Assembly (NCBI GenBank): GCA_008828725.1 | Contig: MEHQ01002326.1 | Location: 128,043-192,042, forward strand | Source of the DNA: Saccharina japonica | Lineage: Eukaryota > Sar > Phaeophyceae > Laminariales > Laminariaceae | Direction: 5' to 3' | DNA: 64,000 nt | Shown here: one piece after another, positions 11,201 through 23,200 of the stretch | How positions within the stretch are numbered: position 1 is the stretch's first letter | Layout: the number at the start of each line of letters is the position of its first letter | Program-made: the position numbers and the translations under genes | The notes under the pieces: model-generated | The model's input: only the letters and a program-made list of their open reading frames with translations | What the model was told of the DNA's origin: nothing | Databases searched by the model: none

Positions 11201-14200
11201 AGCCCGAAAAAGGCAATTCTGGGGCCGATGTTGGGACAAGATCGGCTTCAGAAAAACTCAGGCGGATGAATAGTTCGAAGCGGCGAGATTCCAAGTCCTC
11301 AACAGACATGGATCGACAAAACCAACGACTGCGTCATGAATTCTGAACGCGGTGCGCTCGTTATAGGGGCTCCGACCCACTCTAGGCTCACCGTGTTCAC
11401 ATGATGGCCGGTGATATGTGGCGGGCGCTGGCCAGGCGTATGATAAAGAAGCAATTGGCTGCTGGTGTGCATAAAACAGATGCCAGAATTTCTCGATCCA
11501 TCTCAAAATGGCAAAAAAATAGGGTTTTCTTCGGGTTTGGGAGAAGAGCGTAGCGTAGGACGCCGCCGGCAAGCTCTCACCCCCTAGACCATGGGTCCAC
11601 CTTATACCTTCGAGGCCGTCATCTACACTCGTTGGCCTTGCCCGACACGAAGCGGGTTGGCCGTGGGCTGAGTCTATGTCGAGATCGAAGGCCTATCGTT
11701 GCACGAGCTGACGTTTATCAGCGTGTTGACGATTTGCAACGAGAAAAAGCAAATTGCGCCGCCTGCAGCCGTTTGAAAAAAAACAAGAAAACATCAAACA
11801 GTTTTTCCCTTTTTCCCCATATGGGGGTACGAGCGTATCTTCAGCCTGAAAATTCCAGGGGAATATTTCGAACATCGCTTTCAAACATCGTTTTCCCATT
11901 GGCGTAGGTCTAACCCGCTCGGTTTAGCTGTTTGACGCCTGCTTCGTCCTCAGGCAGAGGAAACATGCCCCAGACAGAGCATCTTATCAGACGAAATCAA
12001 CACAAAAAAAGCCAAGCACGCCAAAACAAAAAAATCGTCGAAAAAAGGTGCGGCACAGAAAAAGCGTGGTGCGGCAAGGCCAGACGCACCATGCCTTCCT
12101 TCGGTACGTGGTGAAAAAAACGGGATTTACGACAAAAAGGTGCGCCAGCGCAACATTTCACCACCTATTTTACGTCCTGGGTCCCTACTATGTTTTGGCC
12201 AGAGCTCTTCACGGGTCAGGCAGGAGGTCTTAAAACACTCATGGGTAGGGTCGGGTCGGGTCGGGTCGGTTGTCGGGTCAGGTCGGGTCGGGGCAGAGGA
12301 AGTTTTCGAAACATCACAGGTCGGGTCGAGTAAACCCGACCCTACCCGACCCTACCCGACCCTACCCGCGAGTGCTTACCTGACCCGTGAACACCCTCGG
12401 TTTTGGCGGAAAGTTGAAAACTCGTCGGAATTCGCTCGTAAAATACTAAGAAAACATCCTGCTCGAAAAATGAACAATGGGAAACTGACGAGCGGTGTAA
12501 ATCCCGAATTGACCCTCCTGCGCGCGATAAAAAATGAAGGTAACAGTAGCAGTACACTACCGGCCCTCTCATAAGAAAGTGCCCCACAAGAAACTCAGCC
12601 TAAACATTACGGGGGAAATAAGAAAGTCGACAGTTATTTAAAAAAAATATTGAAAAAACAACAGCTGTGAGCTCGAGGATTTCGTCGAAGCTCATCTTTG
12701 CTAGCTGAGTGTAATACTTCGATCGTTTATACTGAAGTTAGTGTCGGACACACCCCTTTCCTCAAAATAAGAAAGTCAGCCTAAGCCCGATCTCTGGTTT
12801 CTTATGAGCGGGCCGGTACTGTACTGAGCGGGCCGGTACCGTACTGCCTGTACCGGGGGATGCATGCTTCAGTATCATAGAGGCGAACCATGTTTTTTTT
12901 TCTGAGGGTGATGGTCACTTGAAGAGCTCCATACAAACCTCACCCGAAAAACTGTTTTTGAAGGAAAACAGAAGTCCTGCCCGATAAGCAAGCAAACCCC
13001 ATTATTAGCATCTATATTTAGCCGGTCGCCCCGGTGGTCTAACTGGTAGCCACGAAGCCTGTAGGGCCGGATGTCGAGGGTTCGATTCTCCCCATGGAGG
13101 TTTTTATTCTCAAATGACACCCGACTGTCGAGAGCCGCATATTATAGCGTGGGTAAGCAAAATTCAAAATTCGACGAAAGTTGACGAGGGAAAAAAGTGC
13201 TGAAATATTCTCGCGATGAAAACCAAGGCAAGAACCGTAGTGGGGGAGGAGGGAGAGGGGCCTACTTTGTGACCCCGGATCTGAGTTACGACTAGGGAGG
13301 GAGAAAGACGGAAGTGCGAAGATAATGAATGGGATGGAAAATATATATATATGTAAGTATAAACTGAAAAAACGTTGCAACACAAGGATTTTATTCCGAC
13401 GATTTGGGGTTACAACCCCTTAGGGCCCGAATTAACGAGTATAAAATAAATTCAATTTGGAAAGAATAAAATTCAAATTCGCTTTGCATTGGTCAACACA
13501 CGTACCAGCACCAAATATTATGCCCCAAGATCCTAATCTTTGTTGCTGGTGCGTGTGTTGACCAATGAGAAGCGGATTTGATTTTTTTTTTCCAAATTGA
13601 ATTTTTTCTTCTTCGTTAAAACGGGCCCTTAAGAACTGGTCCCACGAATTTGGGGACAAAATAATTGGAATTAGTGTGGGACATTTTTTTGCAGTTCTGA
13701 ATGGGTTAAAAAAAACCTTAAGAACTGGTCCCACGAATTTGGGGACAAAATACTTGGAATTAGTGTGGGACATTTTTTTGCACTTCTGAATGGATTAGGG
13801 CCCGTATTGACGAGTATGAAATAAATTCAATTTGGAAAAAATAAAATTCAAATACGCTTTTCATTGGTCAACACACGCACCAGCATCAAAGATTAGGATC
13901 TTGGGGTCTAATCAATTTGAATTGGACGAAAAAACCAAGAAGGTCCCAGGACCTTCTTTTCCAAAGAATTCAAATCAAATTGAGGAGTTGGCCCGACTTG
14001 GACCGGCATGTCCACGGTGGGCAAACGCCCCCGGTACAATCTGGTCATTTCTTGGTGGCATCGATGACCACGACCGAGGCGACAACACGTGAACCACAAC
14101 CCGAGGCCACCGGGACAACAGCCGCGCCCACGCCTATAGACCATAGCACAGCGTACCCCGGCGGTGGCGCCTCAAAACCAATCATGGCGGTCGCAATCCC

Positions 14201-17200
14201 AACTTTTCAACCAGCTCGATGCTCCAACCCGATCAAAAACCGAGCGATCGACCCAAAAACAGCATGATACGCTCAAGACTTCGATAACACCATCGCCGCC
14301 CCTGTCTCGCCCGTGGCGTTCCAGGGATCCCTACGCCCACCCAGGAGACCCTGAGAGCGATAGCTTCCTAGCCTGGGCGGTCAAAAGCAAAAGTATGCTG
14401 GCGGCGGCGCGCACGCGTCGACGCATGCTTTCCCTCTCGTCTCCTCTCGTCGATTTTTTTCACCTGGGCGCTGTGACGCATGCTGCGTTTTTTCGATTTC
14501 ATAAATATTTGAACGAGCAATTCACTATTCCCCATAGGACGCAAACCAGTTTTTTTTTGCGAAATCACATTCAAATAGGATTTTATTTTCCAAATTGAAC
14601 TTTTGCTGTCTTCGTTAAGATGGGCCCTTGGGGAGGAGCCCCCCGTCATTCAGATTTTTTTTTAGCCAAAAAAAGGTATACCTCTACCTCTATCGTATCG
14701 TAGCGCGCGTCGGGGGGGAGGGGGGGGGGTGCCGCAGTCGTATGGCCATAGAACTTCGCACCCGTACCATGCCGTGACGGAGCGGGAGGAGAAGCGACGA
14801 CATTTATGCTGTGACCAGGACTTTGTCCAGAAGAAGGCACCGGGGGGGGGGGGGAAACCTCCAACGAGTTTTGACTGGAAAAATAAAAACATGCTCGGAA
14901 AAAAAACAAACTACCTGGTACGTCGTATATAAGAAAAATAATAATAACGTGGAACCAGTTCTGTCTGCTGGGAGTGGGATGTGGATTGTTCCGCTATCGA
15001 ACACCAACAAAAACAGGAAAACAGAAACAAAAAATCTGCAAAAAATGAACCAATTCTGTGTGGGAGTGCGATGGATTGTTCCATGCCATCAAAAATGATT
15101 TGTACGAACAAGCTATTAATAGCACGAACGAGAGAACGCAAGATCGATAACACGTTTTCTCGTTTTCTCACATTCAGTGAGTCACTACTCGTTCTTAGAT
15201 CGTATATAGCGCTACGAGTAATGTATTTCTTGCTTCGCAGCCCATCCATCAGCCGGAGCAGTTCCATGTTTCGTTGTATAATACCTGGTACCTGGTACCA
15301 GTATTCTGCAAGTGTACTGCGATAGCAGTCCTTTCCTGTACCGGAAATTCCAAATTAACAATTAACCCTACGAACATAGCACAGAAGTAGGATGAGATGA
15401 AATCGCGACCGGCACCGGTTGCCGTACCCGTACCCCTCCCTATTTCCTTCTGGTCGAGGTACATACATACGCTATTCACAGTTAAAAGCTTGTTGTTCGA
15501 TCCCATCTATATCGTATGTATCACTCTGTGTCGCAGTTTTGTGACCACAGAACTGGTATCTCTCTAGGATGAAGAATCGGCACAGACACTACTGGGTGCG
15601 CTGGATGTCGACGGTTATAAAGGAAGGCTTAATGTGAAGAACACACACAACACACACACATATATATAATGTCTTCGCCCCAGATCCGGGGTCGAATGAC
15701 GGAGGCAAGACAAAATAGTATATATTTATACGCCCCCCCTCGCCCCCCCCCCCTCCCCCCCATTACCGGTGCAAGCCTTCATGTGTATCGCGAAAATAGT
15801 TCAGAATGTCATGCCTCGTCGACTGCTGTGGAAGCGTACGTCAACACCAGTCTGTACCAAAATATATGCACTGATTTTACATTAAAATTCTATCAAAACG
15901 GTCCTTATATTTCGGGACAAATTAGCAGGCACCACCAGGTATCTACCAGGTACGCGTAGTGTTAATAGTTATTATACGTAGTCAATTTTGGGAAGAACAA
16001 AAAAAACGTACATATATATATAGGGGGATCCGAGCTCACGCAATCGGCAATCGACCTTTATTATTAATAGTACAAATTATAGTACGCATTTGTGAGGTCA
16101 CGAGGTTAAACCCCAACCAATGCTCGTATCATAGCCCGCCGGGACGACCGGCATACGTATGCACAACAACCAACAACCATTCACGTTACCTTCTGCGGTA
16201 GTGATCAACCCTTTTAGAAGTGCACTGCTGTATCATAATACATATTATATTATACGTCTGCGCAGAAACACCACACACACCAGTACTGCTGTACAGAGTA
16301 CGTAGGGTTCCCTTTCTAAGGCGGTCTGAGTAAGGCGGTATCCCGATATAAGGCGGTCAGAATCGCTTGGCACGACTGGGGCATGACACCCAAAACGTGG
16401 AATGAATAAGGCGGCTTCCCTCTATAAGGCGGTCATATTGCTCAACAGGCGCACCACCGCCTTACAGGGCACCCACTGCCTACGATATACTGGCTGTTGA
16501 TGTTTGCTGTATGTAAGTATCTGAGTCTAATTCCAACTAATTTGTTCCCAAAACGTGACTAAAAAAAAAAAAAAAAAAAAAAAAAAAGGGGGCTAAGTTA
16601 AACAAGTAGAAACTACAAGGGATTTGCGGCTGACGACGCCCGATCAACGAATCGAAACCAAGATCTTAGTATAAATAGTGGCTGCCAGTGGGCGTTAGAA
16701 GGACGCCTACTTGCTGTTGAATGATAAATACTACGCAGAGAATGTGATTACGCATTTCCTCCACCATTCTCGAGCACACGACAGATAGGGTAGCAGCACG
16801 CCGCAGAAACTATTACGGGAGACCTTGGAGTAAATAGGGGACTTACGGTACACACAAAAACCTACTGGTATTATTTACCCATTTTTACTATTATACATAC
16901 ACCCGTGTTCGCAAATCCAAGCGTCGATAGCATAATTCTCAGTACCATTCTCGCGGATTATAGAAAAATTGAAATAAATAATGGGGTGATTTTTACTACA
17001 GCAGTAGAGATGGCTCCCGGATTCGTGGGAACCGGGTACCCAGAGGCGGGTACCCGGAACCGTCGGTACCGGTACCGTCCCGGTTCCATTTTCATTACCC
17101 GCGGTACTGGGTATACCGGGTACCCGTTATTAGTTACGCTCCATGGAGCCCCCGATAGACAGCGCACAGCGCACAATGCACAGCATACCCTACCTACCTT

Positions 17201-20200
17201 CACACAACACGCCATACACACACGAGACCCCTACCAGCTACCAGCGGAATAGAGATGGCTCCCGGATTCGTGGGAACCGGGTACCCGGAGGCGGGTACCC
17301 GGAACCGTCGGTACCGGTACCGTCCCGGTTCCATTTTCATTACCCGCGGTACTGGGTATACCGGGTACCCGGGTTCCCGGGTACCCGGGTACCCGTTATT
17401 AGTTACGCTCCACGGAGCCCCCGATAGACAGCGCACAGCGCACAATGCACAGCATACCCTACCTACCTTCACACAACACGCCATACACACACGAGACCCC
17501 TACCAGCTACCAACGGAATAGAGATGGCTCCCGGATTCGTGGGAACCGGGTACCCGGAGGCGGGTACCCGGAACCGTCGGTACCGGTACCGTCCCGGTTT
17601 CATGTTTATTACCCGCGGTACTGGGTATCTCGGATACCCGGGTTCCTGGGTACCCGGGTACCCGGGTTCTTTCGCATTTTCATTCATTGAGAGAGACGAT
17701 ATGAAGGCTTGTCCTCCCACCTTCCGCCTCACCACGCCTCACCACCCCGCCTGAGGACCATTCACGCCGCTCAAACACAAGAGTGGCGCAAAATGCACAT
17801 GTAACCCCGGGTACACGGGTACCCGGGAACCCGGGTACCCGGGATACCCAGTACCGCGGGAACCCGGGACGGTACTGGTCAAATCCCACCGAAGGCGGTA
17901 CTGGTACCGGTTCCAATTTTCGAATGCGGGAGCCATCTCTATACAGCAGTAACAATATTTGGTCCTATTTACAATGGTCCCCCGAAATAGCAAAAAAAAA
18001 AACGGTTGCCACAACTGCTGCAACGAGTGTGCTCGCGGGTACCCCGAGACCCCGGAGGCAACAACAACTACTACTGAAACTTAGACAAGTCTAGTATACG
18101 GTATTGTATATATAACCAGTGCTTGGTTCTACACTGGGTGTGCTGCATGTCGACGGGTAGATGTCTGTGTGTGTTCTTCACATTAAACCTTCCTTTCTAC
18201 CCGTCAGACCGATATTAATAGCCAGTGCCCGTGCCGATTCTTCATCCTACGTAGAGAGATAACAGCAGTTCTGTGGTCACAAAACTACGACACAGAGATA
18301 CTACGCTCAGTGCAGTAAGCAGTGACGTGAAGAACACTGGGTGTGCTGGATGTCGACGGGTAGATGTGAAGAACACTGGGTGTGCTGGATGTCGACGGGT
18401 AGATGTGAAGAACACTGGGTGTGCTGGATGTCGACGGGTAAAACTATAAAACGTCACCAGGGAAAAGGGCAATGGAAAGAGTGCCAAAAGAAGCGGGGGG
18501 AGGGGGGATGCCCTAAACAGCAGTGCTGCCGATTTTTCGTCCAAACAGTTTCCTTGCTTAAGGGCGGTACTGCTGTACAAGGTATGCTGTTAAAAATATA
18601 AATGCATGTGCTCATCATACTTAGTGACAAAGTACGAGGGGCGGAAGGGGGGGGGGGGTGCAGGGGTACACGAGGAGTTGTGGCCGATTGTTCGTGGACG
18701 TAAAAACCCCTTGCTCTGTAAGCCTATTGCTCTGTAAGTTTACAGCAGTACGAGGTAGGGTGATACATAAATCCTCGATCTCAAAGCTGTTGTTTTTCAT
18801 TTTAAGAAATATGTGTGGCTTACATGTCCCACTATATATATATATATTCACCGTGGCTGTTCTGGGCGGTGCTGGCATGCACACAGAGCAAACAAATCCA
18901 CCGTTGAATTAAAATGATACTGGTACAGGATGTACTATTAATACGAGGATGGCGAAGAAACGAGACCTACTCAAAATTCCGACCACCTTGCCCCCAAAAC
19001 ATGGATGCACATGGGATGCAGTTGCAAAGTGTGGAAAGGTTTAGCCAAGTGCGCAGCATAGATGTGGACGATAATTCGGTGACACCAAGAGGCGCAGCGC
19101 GCGCGCCTACGTAAGTCGAAAGAGCATGCGCCGCTTATCGCATACCAGGTATTTATCGCACATTGCACATATATTGCATATATACAGTAGATAGTACCAG
19201 TATACCATACCAGCACCTATCGATAGTACCAGCAGGGTACGTTACCCCATCAGAGCAGGACGTACACGAGTTACAACCGCCCTTGGCTTTGGGGACCCAT
19301 GACCAGCGACAAAAATAGCGTCGAAGTTACGTATGAATATGATGGGATAGTAAACGATTATGGGGGGACCATGGGGACCATAGTAAATTAGGACTAAACA
19401 TTGTGAGTAAAAATTGTGAAATATAAAGAGGTTTTTATGTGTGCCGTAGGTCCCCTATTTACTCGTCGTATGGTCCCTCGCGATAGTAAAAGATAACCTA
19501 CCCGCTTGGACAAATTTCGATGCTGATTTTCTCGACAACAAGGGAGCAAAGACAAAACATTGTCAGGAGATAAGCCACTTTCACATTGTCAGGAGATAAG
19601 CCACTTTCACATTGTCAGGAGATAAGCCATTTTCACATTGTCAGGAGATAAGCCACTTTCACATTGTCGGGAGATAAGCCACTTTCACCCCCCTTGACAA
19701 AAGACAGCAACTTTGCCTTGGCACGCCGTGACTGACACCAGAGCTACTGCCTGGTAGTTTTTTTTTAGTGCTGAACACTCGGCCCCAACACCCTTGACAA
19801 TGCACGTTTTGCCTTGCTAGACACGCCTCCTGGCGTATTTTGACGTGGAGAGGGCAACAGCCAAGCGATGAATCTATATTATAAACGGAAATATGTAGAC
19901 CAAGATAATCCCAGTGTCGCCATTGTCGTTGTGTGCGTTACAATGTATTGATAATATTTTTGGAGTGGAGAAAAATCGCGTCGGGATTTCACCCCCCAGT
20001 GGAGGGGGGGGTGTTATCGCTAGCGTGTTATACTTATACGGCATGCTGCCTTTTCATCAACCGTCCTGTGCAACAGGCTATTAATAGTGCAGGTAGTAAG
20101 CATGTTCCTGTCAGTCTACAACAACAGGTAGCAAGCAGTACAGGTTAGTAGCTGATACCTGGTACGATACTATAAGATGATAAGATGCTGCACTGCACAC

Positions 20201-23200
20201 CTGTAACACCATCATACAATTCGTTGTATAGTTGTATCCTCACAGTACTTCGGTCAGTGGGGTTGCCGGTAACATCATCCCATACAGTGGGTACCCCGAC
20301 TTAAGAGAGGTGTGGTCCAGGCCAAAAACAGCTCTCTTAACTAGCTTTCTCTCTTATCCACAGTGAGAAATATATAGGTTTAGTGCAGGCGGGTCCAGCC
20401 GATTCGGTCTCTCTTAACGGTACTATTCTCTTATATAGGGTGCCCTCTCTTAAGTCGGGGTACCCACTGTAATAGCCCACAACACCGCTTGGGATATGCC
20501 TCTATATCTGTGCGTGTGTTCCTTCACATCAAACTGTTATTTCTATATGATATATACCGGTCGATACAGCCGAAGCTGTAATCGGCATGCTCCGATGCTT
20601 ACCGTCGTTTCTCTTTTCCCGTCGGAAGTTCCACAAGCGGCTTAAAACACTGCTGTATACCAAATCATCACAATAACGCAAAGGGTTTCGAACTCTACTC
20701 TAGTTCCAACTTACGGTGTCTGTCCACGAAACCTGAGTGCAAGGAAATGCATTCGTTATTCCTGTGGGTCTTGGGAGAGGGGGGTGTACTCATGTAATGC
20801 ATGGCCATAGTCGCACACTACGCGACACAATTGATAATCTGATAATGAAGAATTTTAGACTGAGATTTTGGGGGGAAAATAAGAACGCGACCTCTTTGTA
20901 CTTAAATTAGTGTGGTACACACCCAGTATTACATAAGAATTCCAGTCTGGCCAACAATAAGAGATTCTTAACATCTGTCGCATACTGCTTGTGCGGCCAT
21001 AGACCCTAACATGCCTACAATGCAGGGAAGGAGCACGTCGGGTTTTCAACGACCAGACAGGCATTATTTAAACCAAACGCGAAGGGGGGGGGGGGGGTTC
21101 TACCTGCTGAGAGGGTTCGTAGTTGGTATCTGGTGAGTAGAGATGGCAACCGGATGCGGAGCAACTTCTCGAAAAAGAAAACCGCAAAAGGAGGCGTTTG
21201 TATCAAAAACGAAAAACCAGTGAAGCCGGCTCTCTGATTGGCGGATTGTAAAGCCTCCAAAACGTTGGAAACCACGGTTGTAATTTTGTATTACCTTGTG
21301 GGATCACCGTCCACAATGACGCGTATATGTTCACGATGTTCATTGCTGCAGCCTCGTTTTTAGTTAAGATACGTATGATAGATTGCTGCAAAAAAAAAAC
21401 GCTTGACGAAATTGACAACCGACCATTACTCGCAGACGCCTCCGGCGGGTTTCCAAGAAACGCTGGTGAACCGGTTAGTTCTCAAACGGTGCCCATGTGC
21501 CCACTTGTCGTACGACGCATTTCATACCAGGTACCATATATCGAAAGTATCGATCTCATAGCCGTTGTTTTTAACTTTTATAAAAATAATATCACATTTT
21601 TATCATTATCGAATATGCCTGGTAGATATAACCAATACATACCCTGCAGGGCACAGGCTACCAATGGGAAGGAGGCGGTGTGGCAGGAGGGAGGAAATAA
21701 GGCATGCAGGCCTGGTGGCACAAATAACGCAAGGGCCAGAAGGTTGGGTTGGGCGGGTCTCCGGCAGGCAGTTTTTCTTTTTCTTCAAGCAGGCTGAAGC
21801 TTGATACCAGTATCATATACCTGGTACCTGGTAATACGTATCGTTGTAACATTGTGTACCTTCCAGGGGTTTATGTATCGTTGTAACCTTATGTACCTTC
21901 CAGGGGATTTGTTAGACCTTTTTTTTGTAGCACTGCTGTACCTTCCAGGGGTTTGTTGATAGTTTGTGTACACTTCGAAGAATACTCTCTGGCTGCCTCT
22001 GCTGGGGCCGATTTTGCGGCATTTCGCTTGTGTTCGGATATGCAACACCTGACACGTACCAGGTACGACCGACTTCGTACTGACTGGGTGTAGGTACGGA
22101 GCAGCATCACAAACGTGAGAGGCAGCATCCACACTTTTGTTCTTTTTTCTGCAGAGAGCACCTTCACGCGAAACTTGAGACGTAGTTCTTTGCTTTTGCT
22201 CATGGCATAAGATGTACTGCCGATATTTATAACAAAAAATGTTGTCTCCAAATATATACTGCCGTCTGTACGATACCAATATGTGCTACGAAAACATACC
22301 CCGAAGTTTGGGTTATATTAATAGCTTTATAGAGAGGTAATAATAATAGCATGATAGCTCACCACGCGTACTCCGTTAACACATGAAAAAATATTGTACT
22401 GGTACCTGATTATACGATAATCTTCTGGTGTGTAATTTTTGAACCGGTGGGTATCGCCGTTGGCAACATATTCTAGCCCCACTGCTGATACTGGAAATAT
22501 TAGCTCTCATGTACGAGAGCTCTACCGCAAGCAGATACATGTTATACCTGGTCTTTGACATCTGAGGCTATTTGGTACACACGGGCACTACNAAATTCGT
22601 AGATTCTTGGTGGGAATGACGGGAAGAGACAACGGGCAGGTGTGAATCTTGGCGGGAGAGACAAGTTTTGTCGGCGGGACGGGACGGTAAAGACAACGGC
22701 GCATGACGGGACGGGACGGTAAATTACATTATCTCGACGGGACGGGACGGTAATTTTCAACGGGAGCGATTTTCTTGGCGGGACGGGACGGTAAAGTTCA
22801 ACGGGGCAGATTTCGATGACGGGACGGGACGGTAAAGTTCAACGGTTGGATATTTGTCGGCGGGACGGGACGGGACGGGATTTGACGGGACGACGGGAAC
22901 AGTTTAACGACGGTTTAACCGTCCCGTCCCGCCGTTACCGTCGTTACCGTCCCGCCAAAATACCGTGATAAGCCTTGGTAATTTTGTATTACCTTGTGGG
23001 ATCACCGTCCACAATGACGCGTATATGTTCACGATGTTCATTGCTGCAGCCTCGTTTTTAGTTAAGATACGTATGATAGATTGCTGCAAAAAAAAAACGC
23101 TTGACGAAATTGACAACCGACCATTACTCGCAGACGCCTCCGGCGGGTTTCCAAGAAACGCTGGTGAACCGGTTAGTTCTCAAACGGTGCCCATGTGCCC

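Larger units (their letters stand above)
20035..22591. repeat. Left arm of the large inverted repeat
   Basis: Reads base for base, with few changes, as the reverse complement of 25569-28429. Outer boundary at TATACGGCATGCTGCC (20035). The right arm is 304 bp longer because of two extra 152-bp units. The arm ends exactly at the ambiguous base 22592. It includes a pogo-like MITE, a family B copy interrupted by the 152-bp unit, and copy 1 of the 1.31-kb segment. Confidence 0.9.

Noticed and set aside
13021-13095. A functional tRNA gene
   Set aside because: A- and B-box-like blocks are present, but the acceptor stem does not close and the block repeats elsewhere fused to the same non-tRNA body, so it is a SINE head.
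18950-19112. Open frame with MQLQSVERFSQVRSIDVDD, faintly like a LINE reverse-transcriptase C-terminal segment
   Set aside because: Too short and without any catalytic motif nearby; the similarity is by eye only.
19558-19688. Regular 26-bp direct repeats resembling a CRISPR array
   Set aside because: There are no spacers between repeats, no cas-like genes, and the context is a eukaryotic intron.
21327-22279. Open frames of 120-164 residues in the 1.31-kb segment, present in three copies
   Set aside because: Repetition reflects duplication of the DNA. Overlapping frames on both strands are equally open, composition is non-coding and no domain is recognised.
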